Below are positions 34,275-45,630 of a stretch of DNA of 64,000 nucleotides, piece after piece (the stretch's first letter is position 1; every line of letters begins with the position of its first letter). Under the pieces are notes generated by a model. That model was given only the letters and a program-made list of their open reading frames with translations. It was not told the origin of the DNA and did not search any database. This DNA comes from Pseudo-nitzschia pungens (Eukaryota > Bacillariophyta > Bacillariophyceae > Bacillariales > Bacillariaceae): positions 3,596,001 to 3,660,000 of the forward strand of contig CM074764.1 of assembly GCA_037355855.1 (NCBI GenBank), given 5' to 3'. Position numbers and translations under genes: made by a program.

Positions 34275-36720
34275 ATGAACCTTAAGACAGCAGCACTCAG
34301 GGATATGAAAAAAAAAACACAAGTCCGACGATCCATACTTGTAATTAAAATAAACGATTCTTTCCAATCCAAAGCTATTCTTTGTGAGTGTAACGCAGAG
34401 CTTTGCACCTCTCTTCTCTTCTGCTTAAACGGCACCATGTTTGGCGTTTTGAACATGGATCGAAGCCGTCGTGGCGAAACAAACCGCAGGAACACCAGCA
34501 ACAACACTGCTGCAACGAACGAAAGAAACACAGCGGTGAACGCAGCAAACGCCGCAAAGAAAAACACAAAACGTCGATGGCTTGTTGTAATTAAAATGAA
34601 GGCTTCTTTGCAAACCACGTCCAATTTGAGTGAGTAGCATCGACCACATTGCACCTCTCCTGGCTTCTGCTGTTCATTTTGTTCTTCCTAGTAGTACGTT
34701 CAATTTTCAATTTCGTGCTGTATTGCTTGGCAATATCGAACGATTCTTTGATTCTTTGGAACGCTGCAAACAACAACGCTGGTCAAAACACCGATTGAAA
34801 CGCTAATCAAAACAACAAAGCAAACAGCAGCAAATGCCGCAAATGCCACAAGAAAGAATGCCGCAAACGCCGCAAACAGCAACAGCGACAGGAGCAACAC
34901 TAACGTGGACAGCAACGGCAATACAGACAGCAGCAACCGCAATGCGAACAGCAGCAACAACAACGACGACGACGACGATGACAACAATGCAAACAACAAC
35001 AACAACAACAACAGTGGCAGCGCCAGAAGAACTGTGTGTGTGATTAACAACCCTTACGCAGCACGGAATCGATTTCGAAACAGAATTGCAAGAAGCAACA
35101 ATGCAAACAGGAACATGGGAAACAACGAAACGAACAACAACAACAACAACAACAACAGCAATCAACATGCTGATCGAAACGCTACAGACGCTGATCAAAA
35201 CGCTGATCAAAACGCTGATCAAAACAAACACAGCAAACGCCACAAACAGCAACGGAAACAGCAACAGAAACGCAAACACCGCAAACAGCAACACAAATTG
35301 TAACACAAATTGTAACACAAATGGCAACACAAACGGCAACACCAACAGCAACACCAACGCTGCAAAGGTCGCAAACAGCAACGTGAACGCCGCAAACAGC
35401 AACAGCAGTGGCAACGCGAACAGTAACGCAAACAACGTTGAGAGCGACAGCGGCAAGAGCAACGTTGACAGCAAGAGCAACGTCGACAGGAACGGCTATT
35501 GAAACAATGTCAACGATGACGCAAACACAATGTTTGATGTCTCATATTTTAAATGTGTTCTACAACAACAGAAGAACTGTGCGTCCGATTAACAACCCTA
35601 ACGCCGCACGAAATCAATTTTGAAACAGAGTCGAATGCCGCAGCAACGTCGAACACCACAGCAACGTCGAACGCCGCAGCAACGTCGAACGCCGCAGCAA
35701 CGTCGAACGCCGCAGCAACGTCGAACGCCGCAGCAACGTCGAACGCCGCAGCAACGTCGAACGCCGCAGCAACGTCGAACACCGCAGCTGTAAACAATGC
35801 AAACAGCAACGCCAACTCGAACGACAGCAACGCGAACAATGACGATGACAACAATGCAACAAACAATGAAGACAAACAACGAAACAAACAACGAAACAAA
35901 CACGGCAAACGCCGCAGCAGCATTGCCCACTTCAACAACAGCAATGTGAATGACGACAACAACAATACAAACAACAACAACAGCAACCACAAACAACAGC
36001 AATGCCAGACGAATTGTCATTAACCCTTACTCTGCAAGAAATCGATTTCGTAATGCTGCAAGCAATCGAAACAGTGCAAGAAGCAATCGAAACGCCGCTA
36101 ACAACAATCGAAACGTTGCAAACAACTATCAAAACGCTGCAAACAACGGAAATTTGGTTCGAAACGCTGATCAAAACGCTGATCAAAACGCTGGAATAAT
36201 GGATCGAACAAACAATCAAAACGCTGCAAACAATCAAACAACAGCAACGTCGATTCGAACAATAGCAACAGCAACTTGAACGACGACAATGCCAAACAAG
36301 GCGCCACAGCAACAGCAACAGCGTCGACGCAAGTGACAAGGAAAGAAACACAGTGAACGCCACAAACAGCAACACAGACAGCAACACAGACAACAACAGA
36401 AATGCAAACAGCAACACAAACAGAAACGCAAACAGCAACACAAACGCAAACAACGCAATCAGCAACACAAATGGCCACACAAACGGCGACACAAACGGCA
36501 ACACAAACGGCAACAAAAACAGCAACACAAACAGCAATACGAACGCCGCAAACGTTGCAAACAGCAACAGCAGTGGCAACACGAACAGGAACGCAAATAA
36601 CAGTGTGACACAAACAACAGCAATGCAAATGCAAATGACAACAGTCCAACGCGAATGACAACAACGCAAATGACAGCAGCAATGCAAATGATGTCAATGG
36701 TGACAACAACATAAACAACA
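34275..36720. repeat. Asn-codon-rich degenerate repeat field with a recurring short block
   Basis: Built from AACAGCAACGCAAAC-like hexamer steps, giving Asn/Ala/Thr/Gln-rich plus-strand frames and Leu/Val/Cys-rich minus-strand frames. A block translating to RRTVCVINNPYAARNRF (about 35028), [17 protein letters not shown] (about 35573) and [16 protein letters not shown] (about 36004) recurs at 430-550-bp intervals. An upstream pair, RRSILVIKINDSF (34329) and RRWLVVIKMKASL (34573), may be related. The plus frames are interrupted between blocks. This may be a decayed or spliced repeat gene, or a satellite with conserved landmarks; I cannot decide which. Confidence 0.6.
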
Positions 36721-36738
36721 ACCTAGTAGTTAATTCGT

Positions 36739-37332
36739 TTACAAAGAAGTGCTGTCCAACGTCAAGTCAATTACCTCCTGAGAGTTGACACTGCTGCTGT
36801 CATCGTCATCGTCATCGCTCAACCAAAACGGACGGTAGTTGTTGGGTGCTTCCTCAGTGGTTTTCTTGATGCGAAACATTGTAAGGCCTTCACCGCAGTT
36901 GATGCCATACATTTTTGAGACAGCAAGCCTAACAACTTGCCGGTCGTTGTTACAGAGAGAGACTCCATTCTTGTCTTTGAGTTGAAAAGAATCCAAGAGG
37001 AATTTTGCCAGGTTGTCAACATCGTTCTGGATATTGCCGTTCTTGAGAGGAAAAACAAACTCAGCTGTAACTTTGATGTTGCTTCTTCCAAAGGATTTTG
37101 GGGAGAAGCCATGCAGCGTTTGTGCTTTGGAGATGGCAGCAACGAATTCTTTCTGCAGCTTCTTCTGGGTATTAAATCTGTAGGTCTTTCCACCTCGACT
37201 GCCAGTTCGCTTGATTGACTGTGGTCGACCAGCAACAGTGATTGCCAGTTCATCAGCATTTCTTTTGAAGGGCATAGACTTCAGGGTATCAAAGTGAGGT
37301 GGATTTGCTTTGGATCGTGTGGTAGGAGCCAT
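36739..37332 (-). CDS. RusA-family Holliday-junction resolvase-like protein with acidic SUMO-interacting-type tail
   Basis: A 197-residue single-exon gene with an ATG at 37332. Residues 33-52 (VAGRPQSIKR...KTYR) match the RusA substrate-binding start. Residues 103-114 (NDVDNLAKFLLD) carry the metal-binding pair D104 and D106, N107, the conserved Lys K110 and D114; NNDRQVVRLAVSK supplies D130. RusA enzymes are dimeric endonucleases that cut four-way junctions, known mainly from prophages and bacteria. The core is slightly longer than E. coli RusA (120 residues), with N- and C-terminal additions: a basic N-terminus (TTRSK) and a tail with DDDDDD at 173-178 then VIDLTLD (187-193), the classic form of a SUMO-interacting motif. 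Such a tail suggests adaptation to a eukaryotic nucleus. The 3' end abuts the Asn-rich repeat field. Activity is inferred from residues only. Confidence 0.88.
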   Translation of the reverse strand: MAPTTRSKANPPHFDTLKSMPFKRNADELAITVAGRPQSIKRTGSRGGKTYRFNTQKKLQKEFVAAISKAQTLHGFSPKSFGRSNIKVTAEFVFPLKNGNIQNDVDNLAKFLLDSFQLKDKNGVSLCNNDRQVVRLAVSKMYGINCGEGLTMFRIKKTTEEAPNNYRPFWLSDDDDDDSSSVNSQEVIDLTLDSTSL

Positions 37333-38189
37333 TGTTCAGTTGACGACTGAGAAAATTCAAACACGTTCGAATGAAACGGGACCGATGGAATCGTTTGAAT
37401 CAAACAACGTTGGTTCGTCGGTGGATTCAGACAACATTGAACGGGCGTGGTTGAATGTTGTTTGATGAGTAATAATAGAGGAGCTGTCGTGTTAGTAGAT
37501 CAGGTCTTTTGATCCAAAAGAAATAGAACGTGGTTTGGTGTATCGTACCTTAATTTTCAATTTGCATCTTATCTGATTCTCAATTTGTGATTGTTTTCAT
37601 GATTTTGGAACGTTCTGCAAATAAATTTGTTAGGTCATGCACCTTGTGTTTTGATTCTTAAATTCAAACTATTCACTTAGTGCACCTAAGTTTTGATACT
37701 CGAGTTGTATGTACCTAAAGCTGAAAATTGTTGTTGTGAAGCTTAAATTCAAAGTTTTTACTTAGTGCACCTATATTGTATGTGCCTAATTACTGAAAAT
37801 CGCTGATAATTTTTGATACTTTTTCTTATGGCACGTGACCTCGCTGGAAAAATTGAAGGGGTTCAGAGGAATTTCATCTAAAAATCAAAATGCACCTCCA
37901 GGGAACTAGGGGAATCTCTCTCAGTGAATCCCGTTTTCACTGGTTCCGTGAAACCTGGAATTTTCTTGTGAGAAACGCCGGCTACGCCGGCGTGAAAACG
38001 TCGCGCTGCGCGCGAAAACGTGAAAATTCCGGCTGAAAGGGTTCCACCTGGCATTTGAACCTTGGGGAAGGTTCTTTTTTGAAAGCTAAGACACTGGGCC
38101 CTCCGGAACTGAAAAAAAAATCGCACGTACCGCACTTTGTGTCGAGTCCCGTTAAAAAAAATCAATTTTTACAAGCGGTTCCCTAGGGG
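37333..38189. other. Upstream region of the RusA-like gene; hairpin-rich segment
   Basis: No gene. A duplicated word (CTTAAATTCAAA...CTTAGTGCACCTA) occurs at 37659-37690 and 37742-37773. 37950-38035 contains nested inverted repeats: GGAATTTTC/GAAAATTCC enclosing ACGCCGGC-TAC-GCCGGCGT and GCGCTGCGCGC. Confidence 0.5.
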
Positions 38190-38459
38190 GAAAATAATTT
38201 TTTAAGGGGTAAAAAACGTGGGTTTTTTTTCACCATCAATAACCCACGAGTTGCAACGTGGGTTTTTTTTCACGAACCCACGAATGGAATAATTGTGGGT
38301 TCATATGAACCCACGTTAACCCACCTTAACCCACAAAAATAACCCATGAAAACCCACAAAAACCCACGAAATAACCCATGATAACCCACGACTTTTTTCC
38401 GTGAACCCACGAACCGATTGATATCTTCCATAAGCTGCTGCGCCACATCCGGGGAGACT

Positions 38460-38710
38460 TTAACTCCCATTGGTGACGCCTCCTTCGTCCGGATCCATTT
38501 TTGCGACCGCAGCATCGCTGGCGCCGCTTGTACCGAGAAGCAACCGCTGTCCCGGAATGAGGGATTTCTTTACCGATGGAGCTTCTACGACTTGTACTTC
38601 ATCGTCGTTGTCTTCGTTTACTCTTCCGCGAAGGCAGCGGCGCTTTCCAACATGTATGAATTTTGCGTCGTGAAAGAGCTGGCTGTTGACGTCGTTTCGT
38701 GGGACGGCAT
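38460..38710 (-). pseudogene. Gene fragment inside the foldback element
   Basis: The minus frame is open for about 83 codons, ending at TAA 38460-38462. It shows FHDAKFIHVGKRRC, EDNDDEVQVVEAPS and GTSGASDAAVAKMDPDEGG. The composition looks coding rather than repeat-like and would be the C-terminal end of a protein. Its 5' part is missing because the retroelement array begins at 38711 and the arm repeat lies beyond. I do not recognise the family. It could be captured host sequence or a remnant of the element's own gene. Confidence 0.4.
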
Positions 38711-38873
38711 TGTTTGGACGTGACGTACATATGCACGTATGATGTGCTTCGTAAGACTATTGAATGAAATAAGACTATTGAATATGGACTGGGAATAAGA
38801 ATGACCGGGACTAGAGACATGAGACCAGAGACATTACCACTTACTTGAAGAGACATTACCAAGGTTACTAAAA
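38711..38873 (+). repeat. Truncated leftmost LTR of the array
   Basis: Matches the first ~163 bp of the 415-bp LTR, up to GGTTACTAAAA, then jumps to GAATGAATACGGTG, which lies near the 3' end of the internal region (about 42830 in the intact unit). Confidence 0.9.
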
Positions 38874-39135
38874 AGAATGAATACGGTGATAAAGAGTTTT
38901 GAGAGTTGAACGTGTACGAAGATTGAGACGGTGGAAGATATGACAATAGACAGAAAGTATAAAGATGCAATGACGCAAGTAATGCAAGTTGATACGGACG
39001 GTGAGACATCGCATCTAAACACGAGTATGAATAAAGATCTGATATGACGACAACGAAAAGATCCAATGGATTGGTGACGAATCGGAAATTCGATGAAAGG
39101 AAGTGTGATTCAAAAGTCTTTGAAGCAGGGTAGTG

Positions 39136-39550
39136 TGTTTGGACGTGACGTACATATGCACGTATGATGTGCTTCGTAAGACTATTGAATGAAATAAGAC
39201 TATTGAATATGGACTGGGAATAAGAATGACCGGGACTAGAGACATGAGACCAGAGACATTACCACTTACTTGAAGAGACATTACCAAGGTTACTAAAAAT
39301 AGGACTCTAAGTACCGAGTCTACAGTGCAATAAGTATAAATATACGGTCTCCAGTAGACACGTGTACAAGAGGATATTTGTGTGGATAAGGATAAGAACA
39401 GGAAATAAGAGATGAGAATGGAGAATCGGTGGTCGGAATGATCATCTCAGTAATCTAAAGGATTCAGGATTTAACAATGTAAATGAACAATTAAGAAACT
39501 CAAACCTCGTAGGTTACAAATCTACACGATCTTTACGAGCCCTCCAAACA
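39136..39550 (+). repeat. LTR 1 of the array
   Basis: Full 415-bp LTR with 8-bp inverted termini. TATAAATATACGG near 39336 is a candidate TATA region for the transcript running right. Confidence 0.93.
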
Positions 39551-40458
39551 TTCTTCGAAGAATCGCGGTTAGCAGTTGAGCGCTTTGTGAAGACGAGGGA
39601 TCAGTACACGAGGTGAGAGCAAGGGTGTTTATGGATCTATCCGCAGTGCGAAATAAGGAAACGGCGAAACGCGAGCGCGGATACGATTGCAGAAGAGAAT
39701 ACTGAATTACGATTACGAATTGGACTGAGGGAAAGGACCTCAGTCTTGCAGGTATTCGGAGAAGAAAGAGCCGAATACGATTGATTGATCTACCTTCCGT
39801 ATACGATACGTCGGATTGATACGAGAAGGTACGATTGCAGATCTATTCACCGTACCAACGACGACGGTGGATACGATATAATTGTCAACAGATCGGTCCG
39901 GAGCATAGAACGAGGGCACGGATACGGTTTGGATCTGTCCAGCGGAAGCGGATAAGATTGCGGTGGACTAAGGGAGCAGACCAAGAGGTAATATAAAGCC
40001 AGTCCTGCAGACAGCACTGATCAGCTGTGGATCTATTCTGGAGAGCTAACAAATTGCACCGAATACGATCATTATCGACTTGCTGAGACGAGTACGATTG
40101 CGGAAGAAAATATACAACGACAAGCAGAATTAAAAGGAAGAAAGAAACTACATTTGGACCAACAAAAAAAAAAAAAAAGAATTTGGTCTTGCAGGCGATT
40201 TGATTCAACGAACAATCGCAAAAGAAAAACAGAACAGGCACAAGAAGGATCTATTTGCGGAGACGAATACGATCGAACAACAGAGAGGATCTATCCGCGG
40301 ATACGGATACGATTGAAAGCAGAAGCAAACGAGTCGGCGTCGCGGTTTATTGTCGGACGATCGACGCGAAGCAGCTGTACCGTGGTGTTATCGGACGGCG
40401 GCAATATTGCAGAAGAAGGACAAGGGTATATATTTAACAGAGTGAAGTGACGAGCAGC

Positions 40459-41676
40459 ATGGGGAGGTACAGCAGAATTCCCAAGCTGACGAACACAGGA
40501 GACGTGGATTTTGAAGGATGGTTCGGACAGTTCTTAGCCCACGCAAGTAGAAGCAAGTACGAGGAGTACGTGAGGGCAGAGCAGCATCCAGATCTACCAA
40601 GTGATGGTTATTCAGCATCCTACGAATCCATGGACAAAGCGCAGAGAAAGGCTTTGAGGAAGCACAACCAAGCTTTGAACGATTTGTGGCATGCATTCGA
40701 AAATAACAATACGGGGTACACCATTATTGAGAAATCCAAGAGGGACAGAGGAGTCACGGAAGAAGAAAACAAGGAGACAGTTCGGAACTGGCCAAGAGGA
40801 CGAGTGCATCGAATTTTTGACGAGCTGTTCAGGTTGTACAGACGAACCGATACAGCTGATAGGATTCAGTTGGAGAAGGACCTAAAGGCAGTTACGATGG
40901 GGGCATTGGATCCCCCGAGGGAAATTTTTGAACGATTGTTTGGACTGATGCAGAAATACCAGTACAAGACAATCCAACCAACAGAGGATGAGTTATTTGC
41001 AACACTACTCAGTGGGGTTCCGCAGTACCTGGTGATCTCGTTGACGACCATATTGAACGATTTACGAGATGCGGATACACCAATATATGACATCTGGGAG
41101 AAGCTGGAGATGACGGCGACAAATTTGTACAGTTCAGTGATTGTTTTGAAGGGACGTCAGTCCCAGCCCAGAACTAATGATATGAGCCTCCTTGGCGCAG
41201 ATATCAACAATGTTAATAACAATAGCAACGGCGGATATGATGTTGGTGATGGTGATGACGAAAACAACAGCGGCAGCAGCGAAGGCAGCAGCAGCGACGG
41301 CGGCAGCAACGACGAATATGATGGTGGCAGGCGCAGCGGCAACAACGGCGGCGGCAAGCGCAACGGCAACATTGGCGGCACTGGAAAAGTGCACTCAGCA
41401 ATGGCCTGGTTAAAATATACGATTTGCCGCTGGTGTCAGGAGAAGGGGCATATTGCAAAGAACTGTCCACTCCGTGAAAATGACATTCCAAAGATCAAAC
41501 CACTATGTGCTGTATGCGATGGCATCCATGCCACAATACAATGTTGGGAACTTGAGAGGAATAAGAGTGCACGTCCAGTCCACTGGACGTCTCAACTTGA
41601 AGATAATTTTATGGAAAATCAAAACGTGCGGGAGCTAGCTACGGAGCTATCCGGCATCGCATTCCAACTCCTTTGA
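40459..41676 (+). CDS. Copia-type Gag with two zinc knuckles, unit 1
   Basis: 405 residues from the ATG at 40459; an upstream in-frame GTG at 40447 is not needed. The body (FEGWFGQFLAHASRSKYEEY, RIFDELFRLYRRTD, ELFATLLSGVPQYLVISL) follows the UBN2-like gag pattern of Copia elements. A Ser/Gly/Asn-rich linker (about residues 255-315) leads to a CCHC knuckle, CRWCQEKGHIAKNC (about 323-336), and a second, shorter one, CAVCDGIHATIQC (about 350-362). Gag would package element RNA through these knuckles. No protease, integrase or RT follows; the unit has 1.4 kb of non-coding DNA before the next LTR. Any movement must depend on enzymes supplied by another element. Confidence 0.9.
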   Translation: MGRYSRIPKLTNTGDVDFEGWFGQFLAHASRSKYEEYVRAEQHPDLPSDGYSASYESMDKAQRKALRKHNQALNDLWHAFENNNTGYTIIEKSKRDRGVTEEENKETVRNWPRGRVHRIFDELFRLYRRTDTADRIQLEKDLKAVTMGALDPPREIFERLFGLMQKYQYKTIQPTEDELFATLLSGVPQYLVISLTTILNDLRDADTPIYDIWEKLEMTATNLYSSVIVLKGRQSQPRTNDMSLLGADINNVNNNSNGGYDVGDGDDENNSGSSEGSSSDGGSNDEYDGGRRSGNNGGGKRNGNIGGTGKVHSAMAWLKYTICRWCQEKGHIAKNCPLRENDIPKIKPLCAVCDGIHATIQCWELERNKSARPVHWTSQLEDNFMENQNVRELATELSGIAFQLL

Positions 41677-43089
41677 ATCAGGGTAGTGAGGTGATTTGAT
41701 GATTTTATGATTCAATGGATAATGGAATGCTGAAAGGACACAAAGGAATAGGACGTTAACGATCGAAGCGGATACAAAGGAATAGGACATTAACGAATCG
41801 AATGGACGAAAGCTAAAGCGAGCGGAAGAACAAGCCAACGATGGACTGATACGGCAAGCAAGCAGATGGATGATACGGAAGAACAAGCAGATAGATGATA
41901 CGGAAGAACAAGCCGACACTGGAATGATACGGCGAGCAGATAAAATTGGAAGGAACGAATTGTGAAGGAACGAAACAAGCCCGGAAGAAAGAATTGAAAC
42001 GAGCTATATGGAAGAAAGGATTAAACAGAACAAACGGATCAACAGACGCAGGATGCGGCGATAGGATACGGAATAGGATACGGAATATATACGGAACAAT
42101 TTACAGAAGCGATACTGGATAAGCGAAATGGAAGGAATCGCGATACGAAGGAATCGCGATACGCGATACGGAAGAGCCGAAACAGGCTGCAACGGATAAC
42201 GACATGATTTACATGATTTACGGATAACGACATGATTTACATGATTTACGATGAACGATCGATCGGGTTGAACGGCTGAGAACAGATCGATCGGGTGTAA
42301 AACGATTTAAGGAGCAGTGGTAGAGGTTGAAGATTGATACAGATAGATCGCATGGTGTGGAGTCTATAGAAGCGAAAGAATAAAAGGAATTGATTCCAGG
42401 ATGGAAGCGAATGAATACAGGAAGCGGAGTAATTGAAAGAAGAATATCGCATGAAAGCTTGATTCGATTGAACGGTAGACGTATCGGATCGACTGAAGAC
42501 GGCAATTATGAAAGATTTAATGAATGACGATTACACGATAATATGGAGAGAAAGATGATGCAGAACATGGATCAAATGGAATGAAGGATCAAATACAAAG
42601 GAGCAATAAGGATCGGTCATAATGGTATGGAGCGATTGTAACATGATGGAGTGATCTGATAGAACAGAATAACAATAAACACGATGGAGCTATTCGATTG
42701 ATACGCGAAAGACAGACGATACGAATTGATTGATATAAAATGAGTTTACGAATGATGAGCTATCGATGGACAACAGGTAGGAAGGAAAGATTACAAATGA
42801 AAAGAGTTTTACAAAGAGTTTGAGCATTGAATGAATACGGTGATAAAGAGTTTTGAGAGTTGAACGTGTACGAAGATTGAGACGGTGGAAGATATGACAA
42901 TAGACAGAAAGTATAAAGATGCAATGACGCAAGTAATGCAAGTTGATACGGACGGTGAGACATCGCATCTAAACACGAGTATGAATAAAGATCTGATATG
43001 ACGACAACGAAAAGATCCAATGGATTGGTGACGAATCGGAAATTCGATGAAAGGAAGTGTGATTCAAAAGTCTTTGAAGCAGGGTAGTG
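41677..43089 (+). other. Non-coding 3' part of the gag-only element, unit 1
   Basis: Purine-rich, with frequent GATACGGAA and CGATTG words and no open frame with recognisable domains. TTTGAATCAGGGTAGTGAGG just after the gag stop resembles TTTGAAGCAGGGTAGTGTG just before each LTR (for example 43073-43091), so a polypurine-tract-like sequence is present twice. Confidence 0.7.
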
Positions 43090-43504
43090 TGTTTGGACGT
43101 GACGTACATATGCACGTATGATGTGCTTCGTAAGACTATTGAATGAAATAAGACTATTGAATATGGACTGGGAATAAGAATGACCGGGACTAGAGACATG
43201 AGACCAGAGACATTACCACTTACTTGAAGAGACATTACCAAGGTTACTAAAAATAGGACTCTAAGTACCGAGTCTACAGTGCAATAAGTATAAATATACG
43301 GTCTCCAGTAGACACGTGTACAAGAGGATATTTGTGTGGATAAGGATAAGAACAGGAAATAAGAGATGAGAATGGAGAATCGGTGGTCGGAATGATCATC
43401 TCAGTAATCTAAAGGATTCAGGATTTAACAATGTAAATGAACAATTAAGAAACTCAAACCTCGTAGGTTACAAATCTACACGATCTTTACGAGCCCTCCA
43501 AACA
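43090..43504 (+). repeat. LTR 2 of the array, shared between units
   Basis: Appears identical to LTR 1 and LTR 3. It ends unit 1 and starts unit 2, with no target duplication on either side of it. Confidence 0.94.
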
Positions 43505-44412
43505 TTCTTCGAAGAATCGCGGTTAGCAGTTGAGCGCTTTGTGAAGACGAGGGATCAGTACACGAGGTGAGAGCAAGGGTGTTTATGGATCTATCCGCAG
43601 TGCGAAATAAGGAAACGGCGAAACGCGAGCGCGGATACGATTGCAGAAGAGAATACTGAATTACGATTACGAATTGGACTGAGGGAAAGGACCTCAGTCT
43701 TGCAGGTATTCGGAGAAGAAAGAGCCGAATACGATTGATTGATCTACCTTCCGTATACGATACGTCGGATTGATACGAGAAGGTACGATTGCAGATCTAT
43801 TCACCGTACCAACGACGACGGTGGATACGATATAATTGTCAACAGATCGGTCCGGAGCATAGAACGAGGGCACGGATACGGTTTGGATCTGTCCAGCGGA
43901 AGCGGATAAGATTGCGGTGGACTAAGGGAGCAGACCAAGAGGTAATATAAAGCCAGTCCTGCAGACAGCACTGATCAGCTGTGGATCTATTCTGGAGAGC
44001 TAACAAATTGCACCGAATACGATCATTATCGACTTGCTGAGACGAGTACGATTGCGGAAGAAAATATACAACGACAAGCAGAATTAAAAGGAAGAAAGAA
44101 ACTACATTTGGACCAACAAAAAAAAAAAAAAAGAATTTGGTCTTGCAGGCGATTTGATTCAACGAACAATCGCAAAAGAAAAACAGAACAGGCACAAGAA
44201 GGATCTATTTGCGGAGACGAATACGATCGAACAACAGAGAGGATCTATCCGCGGATACGGATACGATTGAAAGCAGAAGCAAACGAGTCGGCGTCGCGGT
44301 TTATTGTCGGACGATCGACGCGAAGCAGCTGTACCGTGGTGTTATCGGACGGCGGCAATATTGCAGAAGAAGGACAAGGGTATATATTTAACAGAGTGAA
44401 GTGACGAGCAGC

Positions 44413-45630
44413 ATGGGGAGGTACAGCAGAATTCCCAAGCTGACGAACACAGGAGACGTGGATTTTGAAGGATGGTTCGGACAGTTCTTAGCCCACGCAA
44501 GTAGAAGCAAGTACGAGGAGTACGTGAGGGCAGAGCAGCATCCAGATCTACCAAGTGATGGTTATTCAGCATCCTACGAATCCATGGACAAAGCGCAGAG
44601 AAAGGCTTTGAGGAAGCACAACCAAGCTTTGAACGATTTGTGGCATGCATTCGAAAATAACAATACGGGGTACACCATTATTGAGAAATCCAAGAGGGAC
44701 AGAGGAGTCACGGAAGAAGAAAACAAGGAGACAGTTCGGAACTGGCCAAGAGGACGAGTGCATCGAATTTTTGACGAGCTGTTCAGGTTGTACAGACGAA
44801 CCGATACAGCTGATAGGATTCAGTTGGAGAAGGACCTAAAGGCAGTTACGATGGGGGCATTGGATCCCCCGAGGGAAATTTTTGAACGATTGTTTGGACT
44901 GATGCAGAAATACCAGTACAAGACAATCCAACCAACAGAGGATGAGTTATTTGCAACACTACTCAGTGGGGTTCCGCAGTACCTGGTGATCTCGTTGACG
45001 ACCATATTGAACGATTTACGAGATGCGGATACACCAATATATGACATCTGGGAGAAGCTGGAGATGACGGCGACAAATTTGTACAGTTCAGTGATTGTTT
45101 TGAAGGGACGTCAGTCCCAGCCCAGAACTAATGATATGAGCCTCCTTGGCGCAGATATCAACAATGTTAATAACAATAGCAACGGCGGATATGATGTTGG
45201 TGATGGTGATGACGAAAACAACAGCGGCAGCAGCGAAGGCAGCAGCAGCGACGGCGGCAGCAACGACGAATATGATGGTGGCAGGCGCAGCGGCAACAAC
45301 GGCGGCGGCAAGCGCAACGGCAACATTGGCGGCACTGGAAAAGTGCACTCAGCAATGGCCTGGTTAAAATATACGATTTGCCGCTGGTGTCAGGAGAAGG
45401 GGCATATTGCAAAGAACTGTCCACTCCGTGAAAATGACATTCCAAAGATCAAACCACTATGTGCTGTATGCGATGGCATCCATGCCACAATACAATGTTG
45501 GGAACTTGAGAGGAATAAGAGTGCACGTCCAGTCCACTGGACGTCTCAACTTGAAGATAATTTTATGGAAAATCAAAACGTGCGGGAGCTAGCTACGGAG
45601 CTATCCGGCATCGCATTCCAACTCCTTTGA
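44413..45630 (+). CDS. Copia-type Gag with two zinc knuckles, unit 2
   Basis: Same 405-residue product as the gene at 40459, shifted by 3954 bp with no residue difference seen. The identical flanking non-coding sequence points to very recent duplication, or to gene conversion, or to an assembly duplication. Domain layout, knuckles and lack of pol are as in unit 1. Confidence 0.9.
   Translation: MGRYSRIPKLTNTGDVDFEGWFGQFLAHASRSKYEEYVRAEQHPDLPSDGYSASYESMDKAQRKALRKHNQALNDLWHAFENNNTGYTIIEKSKRDRGVTEEENKETVRNWPRGRVHRIFDELFRLYRRTDTADRIQLEKDLKAVTMGALDPPREIFERLFGLMQKYQYKTIQPTEDELFATLLSGVPQYLVISLTTILNDLRDADTPIYDIWEKLEMTATNLYSSVIVLKGRQSQPRTNDMSLLGADINNVNNNSNGGYDVGDGDDENNSGSSEGSSSDGGSNDEYDGGRRSGNNGGGKRNGNIGGTGKVHSAMAWLKYTICRWCQEKGHIAKNCPLRENDIPKIKPLCAVCDGIHATIQCWELERNKSARPVHWTSQLEDNFMENQNVRELATELSGIAFQLL

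Noticed and set aside
34700..36700. Minus-strand Leu/Val/Cys-rich frames that look like membrane proteins
   Set aside because: They are the complement of AACAGCAAC-type repeats; hydrophobicity is a by-product of the repeat.
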